Shown here piece after piece: positions 10,531 through 22,311 of a stretch of DNA of 64,000 nucleotides (position 1 is the first letter of the stretch; every line of letters starts with the position of its first letter). The stretch spans positions 1,499,001 through 1,563,000 of the forward strand of contig CANJKZ010001148.1 in NCBI GenBank assembly GCA_947471745.1, written 5' to 3'. The notes below the pieces were generated by a model, which worked only from the letters and a program-made list of their open reading frames with translations, was not told where the DNA came from and ran no database searches. Source of the stretch: Closterium sp. Naga37s-1 (lineage: Eukaryota; Streptophyta; Zygnematophyceae; Desmidiales; Closteriaceae). A program made the position numbers and the translations under genes.

Positions 10531-13500
10531 CTACTGCTGCACGTCGTTGTCACCGTCGCCGACGTCGACCAGGCGCACCTGGTCGATTGCAATGGAGCAC
10601 CGGTTGAAGGCCAGGTAGTGCAGCGCCTTTGTCAGTATGTCGGCTGGCTGCTCGGCGATCGGGATGTACCTCAGTGAGAAGTTCCCATGCAGCACCATGT
10701 GCTGCAGCCAGGCTTGTCGCCGTTCCATGTGCTTGAGGCTGCCTGTCAACCCCATGCCTTCGGCTACAGTGATGGCCGACTTGTTGTCCACCCGAAGGAC
10801 AGTCGGCGTCCCAGCGTCCAGCTGCCGGAATTCGGCAAGAAGAAAACGAAGTCGACGTCCCTCCTTTCCGGCTTCTGTTGCCGCCACGTACTCCGACTCG
10901 GTCGACGACAGTGTCGCGCACTTGATGTGCTGGCTCGACCAGGAGACTGCGGCCCCTCCGTAGACGAACACGTAGCCGCTCGTGCTCGTCCGGTTCTGCT
11001 TGTCGCCGGCGTCGTCGGCGTCCACGTAGCCGACCAGCTTCAGCGACTCAAGTCCACCGCCAAACTCCAGGGCGGTGTCACGGGTGTTGCTGAGGTAGGC
11101 GAGGCAGCGGTCAACCTCACGTCAGTGCTGGTCGCTCCTCACCATGAGGCCTCTCCCCAGCTTGCTGCAAGCAAAGGCAATGTCCGGCCTCGTTGTTGTC
11201 GCCGCAAATTGTAGCGAGCCGACCTTCTGCCGGTACTCCTCCTCCTGGCGCTCCTGTGCCTCTTCGTCCTCGAAGGTGAGCTCGATATAGGCGTCGACCG
11301 AGACCAGCGTCTTCGGGGTGCGCCCAGTCTGCTCCTCGTCGAGAAAACGCCTACGAAGCTTGTCTGCATAGCCCTGCTGGTGGAGCCACAGCTTCCTCGC
11401 CGACCTGTCGCGCACGATCTCCAGCCCGAGGTCCTTCTGCACCGGCGAGATCTCCCGCAGCTCAGGGCGGCCTCCAGCAGCTCCTTCAGCTCCTTCAGCA
11501 TCTCGGCACTGCTGCTGGCGGCGAGAAGGTCGTCGACGTAGACCAGCACCCAGCAGGCCACCTTGTCGGCCTTGAAGTACAGAGCCTCGTCGACCTGGCT
11601 CTTCTTCCACCCGGCGCCGACCAGAACGTTGTTGAGCGCCTTGTACCACAGCAGCGGCGACTGCTTCAGCCCGTACAGGCTCTTCAACAGCTTACACACC
11701 CGGCCGGTCCCGTCACTGAAGTGGTCCGGCTGGTACATGTAGAGCACCCGGTCGAGCTTGCTCTGCAGGAAGGCGTTCTTCATGTCGAGCTGCATCAGGT
11801 TGAGGTTGAGCACGGCGACGATGCTGAGGAAGATCCTCAGCGTGACATAGCTGCTCACTGGCGCGTACGTCTCGTCGTAGTCGGCGCCATACACATGTGT
11901 GAAGCCCTTCACGACCAGCCTCGCCTTCTCGTGCTCGACGGTGTCGTCGATGCGGTACTTCGTCGTCAGCACCCACCGGTTCTTCATGATGTTCACCCCA
12001 GGTGGGCGTTCGACCAGCTCCCATGTTCCCATGCTGATGAGGCTGCGGATTTCCTCCTCCATGGCGGCCTTCACTGCCTTGCCCTTCCAGCTTGCCAAGG
12101 CCTCCTTCACCGTCATCGTCGAGATGTCCCAGCGGTGCTCGGGGTCGGCGTGCATGTCGGGGTCGAGCTCTGGCAAGTCTTCGTCCTCCTCGGCGTCGTC
12201 GTACAGCAAGTCGTCGTCGACCTCGTCGTACACCGTGGTGAAGGCAGCCGGGACGAAGAAGTCAGGCGGCCTCCGAAGTCGGCCTGTCCTCCGTGGTCCG
12301 ACTTCCACCACATTGCTGTCGGTGGACTCCTCGGCGTCCGACTGCTCGGTTTCCTCTTCGCCGCCGTCACTGCCCTCAGCATCTTGCTGCACCACACCCG
12401 GCGTTTCTGCCGACTTCTCCCCTGTGGTCGGCTCCCCTGTCGTCGACTGCTCTTTGGTCGACTTGGCTGCTGCCTGCTCCCCTGACGGTTGGTGCCTTGC
12501 CGCTGCCCCCTTCGCCGACTTCACCACCGTCGGGTTTACCTCGGCCTGCTCTTCTCCTGTTGGCGTCGACCTCACTCTCATGTCGACTTGCTGGGCGTCA
12601 CGTTGGCCACCGGCGATGTTCTTGGCCGGCGCCACAGGCGATGCCCCACTGCTCCCCTCATCGCCGGAGGCCGACATGGTAGTCAGCCCACGCAGGTCGG
12701 CCACGAGGGGAGGGGCAGGGGGTGCAGGGGGAGGGGAAGGAGGACGGACGACCTCGGCGTCCTCATCAGCAAGCTCTTCGACCTCGGCGAGCAGAGGCAG
12801 CGTTGTCGAGGAGCTCCCAGCCCTTGCTCTCTTCCGACACACAGAGGTGAAGGCCCCACCTGGCCTTCGGCTTCAGCTTCCCAAGAACTGCGCCATGCAG
12901 CCCCACACCCGTGCCAGCGACAAGTCGGGCTTCTTCCTGGTCAGCAGCTGGTATGGTGTCGTACCAGGCGGCAACGTCGACCTCTCCAGGCAGTTGCGGA
13001 CCCAGACGGCCTGCCGTAGAGCAAGGTGCCACCGGTGGTGATGCACGCCCATGTGCAGCAGCATCATCCGCACCGACTCCACTACCGTCCTCATCTCCCG
13101 CTCTGCCATGCCGTTTTGCTGCGGGGTGTACGGGCAGGTCAGGTCGTGGACGATTCCCTTGCCGTTCACGAAGTCGGTGAACTGCTTCCCGAGGAAATCC
13201 CCTCCCCGATCAGAGCGCAGCATCAACACCGACTTCTTCGTCTGTCGCTCAGCAACCGCCAGCCACTGCACGAACTCCTGCAGCGCATCCGACTTCTTGG
13301 CGACCGGCCTCACCCACATGTAGCGGGCCTTTAGCAGCAAGAAGTAAAGGCTGCCGTCCTTGGCATCTACGCGGAACGGCCCACACAGGTCGATGTTCAC
13401 GACTGCCAGCACGTCGTCGGCGTCGGAGCCTTGGTCGGGGAAGGTGTGTCGTGCCAGCTTCCCGCCAACGCACGAGACACACGGTGAGTCAGTGCCAGAC

Positions 13501-15641
13501 GTCGAGTTGAGGTCCAGCCCAATGGCGACCTCATGCTTCGCCGAGCTCCGGATGGTGTCCATGGCGACGTGCGCAAGCCTTGCATGTAGTATGTCCGGGG
13601 TCGACTTCGTCGCCGAGACTATCGCCCTCAGGGCCACCACATCCGTCATGGGCGACGTCGACTTCGCCGAGCAAGGACGCAGGTCCGTGCAGAGAACCCG
13701 GCCAGTGTAGGACGCCCTGCAAAGGACGTCCCCTGCCGCCGAGACGAGAAGCATTTCGTCGCCGTCCTCCTGCAGCCTCACACCGTTCTCCTTCAGCTGG
13801 CCAGCCGACAGCAGGTTCGCGAGCACGCCCGGAACGTAGAGCACGTCGGGGATCAGCACATGTTTCCCGGCCTTCCCTTGTAAGGCGATCGTGCCCCGAC
13901 CCTGGACGTCCTATAGAGCCCCGTTGAAGCCACGCACGTGCTTCACGTCACCGCTCGGCTGCAGGTCGACGAAGACTTCCTTCGTCCCCATCAAGTGGTG
14001 GGAGTAACCACTATCGAGCATAACTACTGCCGGGTTTGCCTGCACGGCTGCCGCCATCGCCTGGAAGTCCTCGCCTGCCTCCGGCGCCAACGAGACGGTC
14101 GGCTCCATGACGCCGACCAGCGAGCACGACGCCTCCTTGTCATCTCACCCTTTGCCGCCAGCAGAGGAGTCGGCGTCCTTTGGCGAGGTCGACGACTTGG
14201 TCGACTGCTTCTCCTTGCGCGGCTGGTTTCTGCCTCGACGGGGACGACGGCTGCCAGACCTCCCGCGGCCTCCCTTGGCATTGTCGTCGTCGGAGTCACT
14301 ACGGTCGGGGCACTCAAAGGAGAGGTGGTCGGGGTTGCCGCACAGCCAGCACTCCCGACGTCGACTTCCTCCTCCTCGACTGCTATCTTTGGCCGACTTC
14401 TTCTTGTCGGCGTCCTTGGTCGACTTCCAGCCACTGCTACTACCGTCGCCAGACTGCCCACGCTGCCCAGGTCGACCACCTTGCTTCACCGAGGCGACGT
14501 AGTTCACCCGCGCCAGGAGCTCTGAGGGCCGCTCAGCTTCCTGCATCGCCTCATCCTGCAGGATGTACGAGGTAAGGGAATCCTCGTTGAGTGTCGCCCT
14601 AGTACTCGGCGCCATAGACAGTCGTTTCAGCAGGTTGTAGTTTCTCGTGAGCCCTTTGATAACGTGCGTGAGGTACGACGCCGTCGAGTAGTGCAGGCCG
14701 GCCATCCTCATGGTGGCGAGAATTCGCCGAGCCCGGTTGCAGTAGTCATTCGCCGTCTCCTCTTCGCCCATCCGTATGTGCGACAGCTGCTCCTCAAGCT
14801 GGCCGATGTACAGGTCGTCGGTGACCTGGTACGTCGACTCAATGAAGTGCCATGCCTGGTGGCCGACGCACGACATCAAGGCGGTCTGCACGCCCCGCGA
14901 GCAGCACCGCGAGATGACCGTGAAGCTCAACAACTGCACGGCGCGAAACTCCGCACGCAAGTCGGGGTAGTGGTCCTCCGGCGTCGCCACAGTGCCCCTG
15001 GCGAAGCCGATCAGCCCGGCCATCTCCAGCTGGGGCTCGATGGCTTCCTTCCAGGTGAGGATATCAGGTCGACCAACAAGCAGGGGGGTGACCGAGATCC
15101 TGTCCGGCGTAAACTTGAAGTTGCCGTAGCTCGGTGCAATCCCGCCCGCTGTCGCGTGGGTCGCCGACATCGGCGACAAACTGCTTCGTCGACCTCCAAT
15201 GTCGCCTTGTGAGGAGCCTGCAGCCGCCGACGACCGCATCCCTCTCGCCTGAACGTCGCCGACTTCATCGGCGTGTATCACTCCTCGCTGCCTCGACGTG
15301 CCTCCCACACTGCTGCCGACTTGGTCACCACCGGCGTTGACTCCCAAGTCGACGCCGTCCTCGTTGTTCACCGGTCGAGGAGAAGCTGGTCGAGCAGGGT
15401 GCTCTTCCGCCCACACCGAGCGGATGCGTGCCTCGATGACCGCCAACGGTAGGTTTGGCCTGTACTCGTTGGCCTCATGGCGTCTCCTCGCGTCCTCCAG
15501 CCGTGCCTCCAGGGTGTCCACCACCCCTGCGTCACCTACGGCGCCTACCATAGTGACTACCGCACAGCTGCCGGCATACAAACACGAATTAGGTAAGTGA
15601 CCACTACGTCGACCTGACTGAAGGGGTAAGTCCTGTGCCAT
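10531..15641 (-). pseudogene. Copia I gag-pol region
   Basis: On the minus strand, gag shows DDLYIGQLEEQLSHIRMGEE and one CCHC knuckle. Protease shows LDSGYSHHLMGTKE. Integrase has VNIDLCGPF, the LRSDRGGDFLG stretch and PYTPQQNGMAERE, giving the D-D-E arrangement. A long acidic and proline-rich linker follows (about 12180-12800), then RT with QLDMKNAFLQ, SLYGLKQSPLLWYK and VYVDDLLAASS. RNase H has DADDAGDKQNRTSTSGYVF and QPADILTKAL. The frames are not continuous, so it is treated as a fossil with a few breaks. Confidence 0.87.
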
Positions 15642-15658
15642 CCACGCTCACCGCACCA

Positions 15659-17469
15659 TGCGGAGATAACTCTATCAACGGGAGCTAGACTACGGGCTAG
15701 GCACGGGGTAGGAGAGATCTCTGCATTCGTTCCTTAGTCGTTTGCTTGTGCTTGCACTACTTGCTGGTTCACGGGGGAAGTTGGCAAGAGTTTCACTAGC
15801 AAAAGTTCACAACAATGATCCAACCAAGTTGGCAAGACAAGGCTACATCAGAGCTAGCATGCAAGCAGGTCGACTGCCAGCGCAGCACGGTCGACCGCGC
15901 TCCAGCACGACTTAGTCGACCGCGCTCCAGCAGTGCAAAGTCGACAGCGTGCCAACGCTGCAGGTCGTCGGCGTGCCAGCGTTGCTCCCGCAGAACAGCA
16001 GCGCACCTACTTCGCAGGTGCTCGCAGATGATTGGCGTGTAGTGCCTTGTCACCTGCACAACGCACACACCAAGTCGTCCTCGTGCTGACGATTGCACCT
16101 GATCAGCCACGTCGACCTCGGGATACCACCACCGAGGTCGATCTCGCCAATACCACCTGGGCGACCGTCGCACTCCTTCGCAGAAACTCGTCACCCAGGT
16201 AACCTGGTCGACCGGGCAACCACAGCGTCGACCAGATGCTTCCTCGTGTGCCCGTCGACCTCCCAAGCCGACGACCACCTTCAGTCGACCTCACCATGTC
16301 GACCACAACCTTGGTCGACCAGCTCCAGGTCGACAACCCACCTGGTCGACCAACTCCAGGTCGACCAGCACACCTGTAAGCCGACCACACCAAGTCGGCT
16401 TCCCCTGGTCGGCGTCACCCAAGTCGACGCCCTCTACTGGTCGACCTCCCAAGTCGACCAGCCGAAGTTGGCGCCCTCCCAAAGTTGGCACCCTTGCAGT
16501 GGCCCCCGTGCATGTCGACCAAACCGGTCGACTGTTATAGTCACAATAGGCTCCAATGTGCCTAAAATGAAAGATAGAGTGCACAGTCGGATTTCTGCAC
16601 AGCGGCTTCAAACGTTCATAGCGTTCTGGTCACAGCTTCAAATGACCTGATTCAACTTGGATCTGGAGCGTCTTAATGTCGCCTACAATAGGCAATTTAG
16701 ATCGCACGATTTCACCAAGTATTGACGACACAGTGTCGGTTTGAACGAACGGCACTATGGCAGCCACTATAGTCTTAGAACACACAATAGGAAGAGTTAG
16801 GAAGAGTTACGAGTTGGGAATGACTCCCAGCTCCTACAAACCCCAAGAGCCGAGGTACAGTGATGTGGAACAGTGCCACACTGTCCCCAACCAAGAAGGG
16901 GCTCGAAACTACCCTTCACAAGGGCCTACACCAACTGAAATGTTACACTACACAAAGTAATGTAACTATCTTCAATATCTTGAGGTGTACCCTTTTGGCG
17001 AGCTTCGCGATCACTTGAATGTTGACACCAGGGGCTCGGGTTCTTCATCACAAACTCATCCTTGAGTTCTTGATGGGTCTGCTGCACACACCTGCGACAC
17101 GCCGAACGTTCGACAAGTGACAAAATAGAAACCTCGCACGACAAAATAGAAACCACGCGGGACACACAAAACGACCACGTTACACGCGACTAGCGATAAT
17201 TCGCTATTGACTTGACACACACACTCGACATCATGACCCATCATTCACACACTATTATAAGCATGAAATATATATTTATTTCATGCACTCATTCCATTCC
17301 ATGCACACACGTATGCACGCACACGGACAACAAGCCGAGTGCAAACCGTAGGGTTGCACCAACATCGACTAGCTCCCCCACTGCTGCAGGTCGGCTGCAC
17401 TCCTCACATCCGACCACGAAGTCGGCTCCGCCCAAGCGAGGACGGGGCCAACAACAACTCCCGTTGACA
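15659..17469 (-). repeat. Copia I 5' LTR, split by a solo LTR
   Basis: The own sequence is 15659-16532 and 17370-17469, matching 9430-10402 closely. The 832-bp solo LTR at 16533-17364 divides it and is flanked by TCGAC on both sides. The minus-strand end CCGCA abuts the PBS-like site. Confidence 0.88.
16533..17364. repeat. Solo LTR S2 (inside the LTR of copia I)
   Basis: An 832-bp unit with ends TGTTATAG...CACCAACA and TSD TCGAC (16528-16532 and 17365-17369). It is highly similar to S1 at 24003-24821. It has no internal coding region, so it is a solo LTR left by LTR-LTR recombination. Orientation of the parent element is uncertain. It is the innermost layer of the nest. Confidence 0.88.
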
Positions 17470-17474
17470 GGGTC

Positions 17475-17928
17475 TACGAGGAAAGAGAAGGAGCTGGGAG
17501 TGGGGGAAGAGGTCTACCTGAAGCAAGCTAGACACGACATGATAGACATAGGACTGCGCAGTGAACGGTGGAGAGTGAAGGAAGTGAAGGAATCTGGGGT
17601 GGTGGTTCTGGTAAGTGAGAGAGGACAAGAGAGGCAGGACCATAGGACCAATGTGGCCAGGGCCAGGCCAAAGAAGGGAGAGGAGAAAAGGGGCCAGGCA
17701 GAAGCAGGAAAGAAGCAGCAGCAGCCCTCTCAGGAGAAATTCCATCGGCGGGCAGGAGAGAGAGAGACGCCGAGGAGGGGGCAAGTGACTGAGGCTACTA
17801 AGAAGGCCAAGGGGCTGCACAGAGAAGTAAGTGCTCTGATGGGGTGAGAAGGCAAAGTGCAGGAGGAGCAGGCGGTGGGACAAGAGCAGAATGAAGGGAG
17901 AAGACCTACCAGAAGGAGAGTTCCAACA
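17475..17928 (+). pseudogene. Gypsy H C-terminal pol tail
   Basis: The translation GEEVYLKQARHDMIDIG and WRVKEVKESGVVVLV resembles the beta-rich region after gypsy integrase (GD-x-V-x-L type). A long basic, Q/E/K-rich tail follows. It resumes the pol frame interrupted at 9429 by copia I and runs close to the right end of H. Confidence 0.7.
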
Positions 17929-17932
17929 TGCC

Positions 17933-18093
17933 TCATTGAAATATAATGTTCTTCTGAGTTTCTTAGTGAAACTCTTGCCAAATCTCTCGATGAACACATC
18001 AAGTAGTGAGAACGCTAGTGCAACACTGCGATCACTTGCACAACCCCGTGCCTTCCTTCGTAGTCCACTCCCGTTATGTAGTGACTCTCCGCA
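17933..18093 (+). repeat. Copia G 5' LTR, right part
   Basis: It matches the end of the 3' LTR (about 23182-23341) and ends TCTCCGCA, directly followed by the PBS-like TGGTGCGGTGAGCG. With 2604-3419 it rebuilds a roughly 977-bp LTR in extent. Confidence 0.83.
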
Positions 18094-18194
18094 TGGTGCG
18101 GTGAGCGTGGACGGCCCCGCAAAAAACCTTCAGATTAGCCGACTTTTGCGTTCATTACATACGTTGTTGTAGGCCGGCAGCCATCTAGACCGCC

Positions 18195-21100
18195 ATGGTC
18201 GACCAGGAAATCGCAGCAGGCGTAGAGGATACCCTGCATGCGCGGTTAGATGATGTTCAAATACGCCACGCGGCTGGCGAGTACGGCGGAGCGAACGTGG
18301 ACGTTCTGCTCCTTGGAACCCGCGTGCAGTGGGCGCGCGATCATCCAACGACTCGTACTGAGGCGGATGGTCTGCCCACTACTCCCTGACCGGCATGCAA
18401 CGAAGGCGGCGTCGACGAGAGAGTCGACGGTGGTGACCAAGTCGACAGCGACGAGGGCACGAGGAGGATGGGTGGAGTGATCAGGGCCGCCAACGACGGG
18501 GTCGGCGGAATACATGCGCGAGTGCAGCGGTCGACGACGGCCACGGGAAGCTCACGCGTCGACGTCGACGGTCGACGTCGCTCCCCGCAAAGAAGTGGAG
18601 TCAGGCCAGGCTCCTCGATGCACGTTACGGCTCGCGGAATTGCGCCGGCCTACGGCTACTTTAAATTCTCGCCGGACAAGATCGGCGTGCCCGCGCTGCT
18701 GGAAGGTCGACGAGACCTCATCACGTGGAGGGAGTCGATCGAGCCCCAGCCGGAAATTGCGGGGCTAGAATGTTTCGCCGACGGCGAAGTGGTGACGCCG
18801 GACGAGGACGACGTCAAGTTGCGGGCAGAATTCCGCGCAGCTCATCTGCTGACCTTCATGGTCATCTCGCGCTGTTGTTCGCCAATGGTGCAGATTGCTC
18901 TGAAGCCGTGTCGACTTCGACTGGATGCTGTCCACCAAGCGTGGTAGTTCATTATGTCGACGTACCAGGCGACCAACGACCTCTACATCGGCCAGCTGGA
19001 GGAGCGCTTGACTCACCTCAGGATGGGTGAGCAGGAGTCGGCGACGAACTACTGGAACCGAGCTCGACGGATCCTCGCCGACATGCAGATGGTGGGCGTC
19101 GACTACTCGACATTGTCCTACATCACGCACGTCTTCAAGGGACTGCCGAGCGGCTATAACCTGGTGCGCCGGATGATGGCGATGCCCGGCGTACGAAAGT
19201 CGGTGAACGAGGACACGCTGACGAGCCATGGAGCGGCAGACGTCAAAGACCGTAAATTTGCTGCGTTTTGACCGTGGAGGGGAGTTCCACGTTCGGGCCT
19301 TCACTGACCTCGTCGACGACAAGGGTATCCTCCACATGCACCTATACTCCGCAGCAGAACAGGATGGCAGAGTGGGAGATGCGTACGATCGTCGAGACCG
19401 TGCGGACGATGCTGCTTCACATAGGCGTGAAGCACTACTGGTGGCCTCTTGCTTTGCGCCAGGCCGTCTGGGTGCGCAACTGCCTCGAACGAGCGTCTCT
19501 GCCTTCGGGGACGACGCCGCATGAGCTGCTGTTCGAGAAGAAACCGGACCTGACGCTGGCGCGCATGTGGGGCTGCATGGTGCAGTTCATGGTCCCCGAG
19601 CAGCAGTGCGGTGGGAAACTGGCGCCAAAGGCCCGCTGGGGGCTTCGTCTCGGTATGTCGCCAAAGAGCAAGGGCTGAAAGGTGCTCGACCTCAGTGACA
19701 ACAAGGTGGTGACCACCGTAGAGGCCATTATGAAACAATGTCGCTGGAGGCATGGAAGGCAGAGCACCATGCGGAAACCTGCTATCGCGCCAACGGTTCC
19801 CTCATCGACGACGACCCCTTCGCTTGCCATCGAGGACGACAAGGTCGAATGTCCCTCTTCCCTCCGCTCCTGTTCTCGCCTCCCCTCTGCCCCATGTCGC
19901 TGATCTGCTGAAGACGGCATCGCCGTCAGCCACCGGCGATGAGGGGAGCATTTCTGCGTCGCCTTCGTCGCCAGATAGTGGCATCTCCGGCGGCCGACGT
20001 GACAAGATGCATCTCGGCGGCCAAGTGCAGAAGCCGCGGACGACAGGGGAGCGCTCGACAGAGGAGTCGACAGAGGAGAAGTCGGCAGAGGAGTCGCCAG
20101 AGGCGAAGTCGGCAGGGGAGAAGTCGGCAAGGGAGCCGACTATCGTGGACCAGCTCGACGATGGCAAGGAAGGCTGTCGGCAGGGGAGCAGTCCGACGAC
20201 AGTGACGTGGTGGAAGTCCCGGTCGAAGAAGTGAAACCGAGGCGTTCTACCCGCTCCAACCTTGGCAAGCCCGCAGAAACGCTGAGCTACCATGCATGTC
20301 TCCCGTCGACCTCCTACAGCACGCTGCTTAATGATGCAGATGCCGATGTCGACCTGCCCGAGCTCGACCTCGACATACACGCCGACCCGGAACACCGTTG
20401 GGACATCGCGACAATGACGGTGAAGGAGGCTGGAAGGGCAAGGCGGTAAAGGCTGACATGGACGAGGAGATCCGAAGGCTCATCGCCAATAGCATGTGGG
20501 AGCTGGTCGAGCGTCCGCGCGGTGTCAACGTAATAAAGAATCAGTGGGTGCTGATGACGAATTACCACGTCGAGGACACAGTCGCCCGCGAAAAAACGCG
20601 CTTGGTCGTTAAGGGCTTCACGCAGTTGTATGGCACCGACTACGACGAGACGTACGCGCCGGTGGGGAGCTACGTAACTCTGCGAACATCGTAGTCGTCC
20701 TCGACCTGCACCTGATGCAGCTCGACATGAAGAGCGCGTTCTTGCAGAGTAAGCTCGACCGCATGCTCTACATGTACCAGCCGGACTACTACAACAACGG
20801 GACCGGCCGAGTGTGCAGGCTGCTGAAGAGCTTCTACGGGCTAAAGCAGTCACCGCTGTTGTGGTACAAGGCGCAGGCGCTCGACGACGTGCTGACTGGC
20901 GCCGACTGGAAAGAAGAGCCAGGTCGACGAGGCTCTCTACTTCAAGGTCGCTGACGACGGTGTGACCTGTTGGGTGCTGGTCTACGTCGACGACCTGCTC
21001 GCTGCCAGCAGTAGCACTGTGATGCTGAAGGAGCTGAAGGAGCTGCTGGAGGCCGCCTTTGAGTGTCAGAATATTATGCTTGTCTAGTCTGTAGTGGGGT

Positions 21101-22195
21101 ACTCAATAGTGAGTATAACCCTTTTGGGCTTGCTATTTGTATCCCTCTCCTTTCTAGTTCAAACCCTCTTCTTCCATTTCTCTTTCGTGTACCCTAAACC
21201 CTAGCTATGGCTACTAAGTTCTAGCTAGTGTTTTTGACATTGAGCTGCGCGAAATCAGCCCGGTCGAGAAGTATCTCGGGCTGGAAATTGTGCGCGACCG
21301 ACCTGCGCGGAAGCTATGGCTTCACCAGCAAGTCTACGTCGACAAGCAGCGTCGGCGTTTCATCGACGAGGAGCAGACCGGGCGAGTGCCGAAGACGCCG
21401 GTCTCCGTCGACGCCTACGCAGAGCCGACTTTTGACGACGAAGAGGCACAGTCACACGAAGAAAAGGAGTATTGGCAGAAGGTCGGCTCGCTGCAGTTCA
21501 CGGCGATGACGACAAGGCCAGACATTGCCTTTGCGTGCAGTAAACTGGGGAGCGGCCTGACAGTGCGGAGTGACAACCACTGGCGCGAGGTCGAGCGCTG
21601 CCTCGCCTACCTCGCCGACACCCGTGACACCGCCCTAGAGTTCGGCGGTGGACCAGAGTCGTTGTGTTTGGTCGGCTATGCGGACGCCGATGACGCCGGC
21701 GACAAGCAACATTGGACGAGCACGGGCGGCTACATATTCATCTTCGGAGGGGCCGCCGTCTCTTGGTCGAGCCAGCGCATCAAGTGCGCGACACTCTCAT
21801 CGACCAAATCGGAGTACGTCGCGGCCACGGAAGCCGGCAAGGAGGCACGCCGACTTCGCTTCCTCCTTGCAGAGTTCCAGTTGCTTCATGCTGGGACGCC
21901 GACCGTTATTCGTGTGGACAGCCAGTCGGCCATCACGGTCGCTGAGGGCTTGGGGCTGAAGGGCAACATCACGGAGCGACGCTATGCCTGGCTGCAGCAA
22001 ATGGTGAAGCTCGGAACGTTTGTGCTGAAGTACCGCCCGACTTTCGAGCAGCCGGCTGACTTCCTGACGAAGGTACTGCACTTTCCGGCCTTCAACCGGT
22101 GCTCCGTCGCGATCAGTCAGGTGCGTTTGGCCGACGTCGGCGACGGTGACGCAGAGGTGCAGCAGGTGCCGTGCCCTTCTGCACGGCTAGTGTGG
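18195..22195 (+). pseudogene. Copia G gag-pol remnants
   Basis: Recognisable stretches are gag (ISRCCSPMVQIALKP, then DDLYIGQLEERLTHLRMGEQ), integrase (LRFDRGGEFHVRAF, WPLALRQAVWVRNCLER), RT (QLDMKSAFLQSKLDRMLYMY, LKQSPLLWYK, VYVDDLLAASS) and RNase H (YADADDAGDKQHWTSTGGYI, EQPADFLTKVL). They are collinear with copia I on the opposite strand. Several breaks are present, and a short LTR-like insert divides the RT region. Confidence 0.83.
21063..21232 (+). repeat. Short solo LTR-like insertion in RT of copia G
   Basis: About 170 bp of AT-rich sequence interrupts the RT coding stretch. TTTGA occurs at both junctions (21058-21062 and 21233-21237). The start (TGTCAGAATATTATGCTTG, then GTAGTGGGGTACTCAATAG) resembles the short LTR of copia K (34861-34995), so it is probably a solo LTR of that lineage. 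The exact ends are uncertain by a base or two. Confidence 0.62.
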
Positions 22196-22311
22196 TGACC
22201 TGCGTGCTATATGTTGGGTGCACGCAGACAGATTTTCTCCTTGTATTTTATCCCTTGGGTATTGTGTAGACCTAGTATGTGGGGTGCCCAAGCGCGAGCG
22301 CGGCAGGGGGT

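Larger units (their letters stand above)
9430..17469 (-). mobile_element. Copia I: Ty1/copia element inserted in gypsy H, broken
   Basis: This minus-strand element is flanked by TSD GGGTC (9425-9429 and 17470-17474). The 5' LTR is 15659-17469 (it includes a solo-LTR insertion) and the 3' LTR is 9430-10402. Each LTR is about 973 bp of its own, with a few percent differences by eye. The PBS-like site on the minus strand (15658 down to 15641) is TGGTGCGGTGAGCGTGGA. Parts are gag (about 14145-15640, with a CWLCGNPDHLSFEC zinc knuckle), protease (about 14020-14060, LDSGYSHHLMG), integrase (about 12880-13860), RT (about 11390-12090) and RNase H (about 10550-11040). A purine tract (GCGGCAGGGGGAG) abuts the 3' LTR. 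Its own length is about 7.2 kb. It is nearly complete in parts but broken at a few places, and of moderate age. Confidence 0.9.
3420..17928 (+). mobile_element. Gypsy H: Ty3/gypsy element carrying a DNA methyltransferase domain, broken
   Basis: This plus-strand Ty3/gypsy element lies in the 5' LTR of G. The flanking repeat is 4-7 bp (TGCC core, 3416-3419 and 17929-17932). Parts in order are an LTR-like leader with a PBS-like TGGTG...ATCAGAG site near 3702, gag (from about 3739), two CCHC zinc knuckles (about 4870-4975), and a protease with a DTG core (about 5375-5400). A cytosine-5 methyltransferase domain follows (about 5920-6880), then RT with YIDD (about 7225-7790), RNase H (about 7940-8310) and integrase with an HHCC-like zinc region (about 8580-9120). 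The C-terminal tail resumes at 17475-17860 beyond copia I. RT before integrase identifies gypsy. Its own length is about 6.5 kb. No copy of the left LTR-like stretch was found at the right end. It is old and broken in many places. Confidence 0.85.

Noticed and set aside
11899-13041. Long plus-strand open frame (380 codons) opposite copia I
   Set aside because: It lies antisense to the linker and integrase of copia I and its residues are S/P/R-rich low complexity. High GC with the codon bias of the real strand opens such frames.
21188-21205. CCCTAAACCCTAG stretch resembling plant telomere repeats
   Set aside because: Fewer than two full units, inside a short LTR-like insert. It is not an interstitial telomere array.
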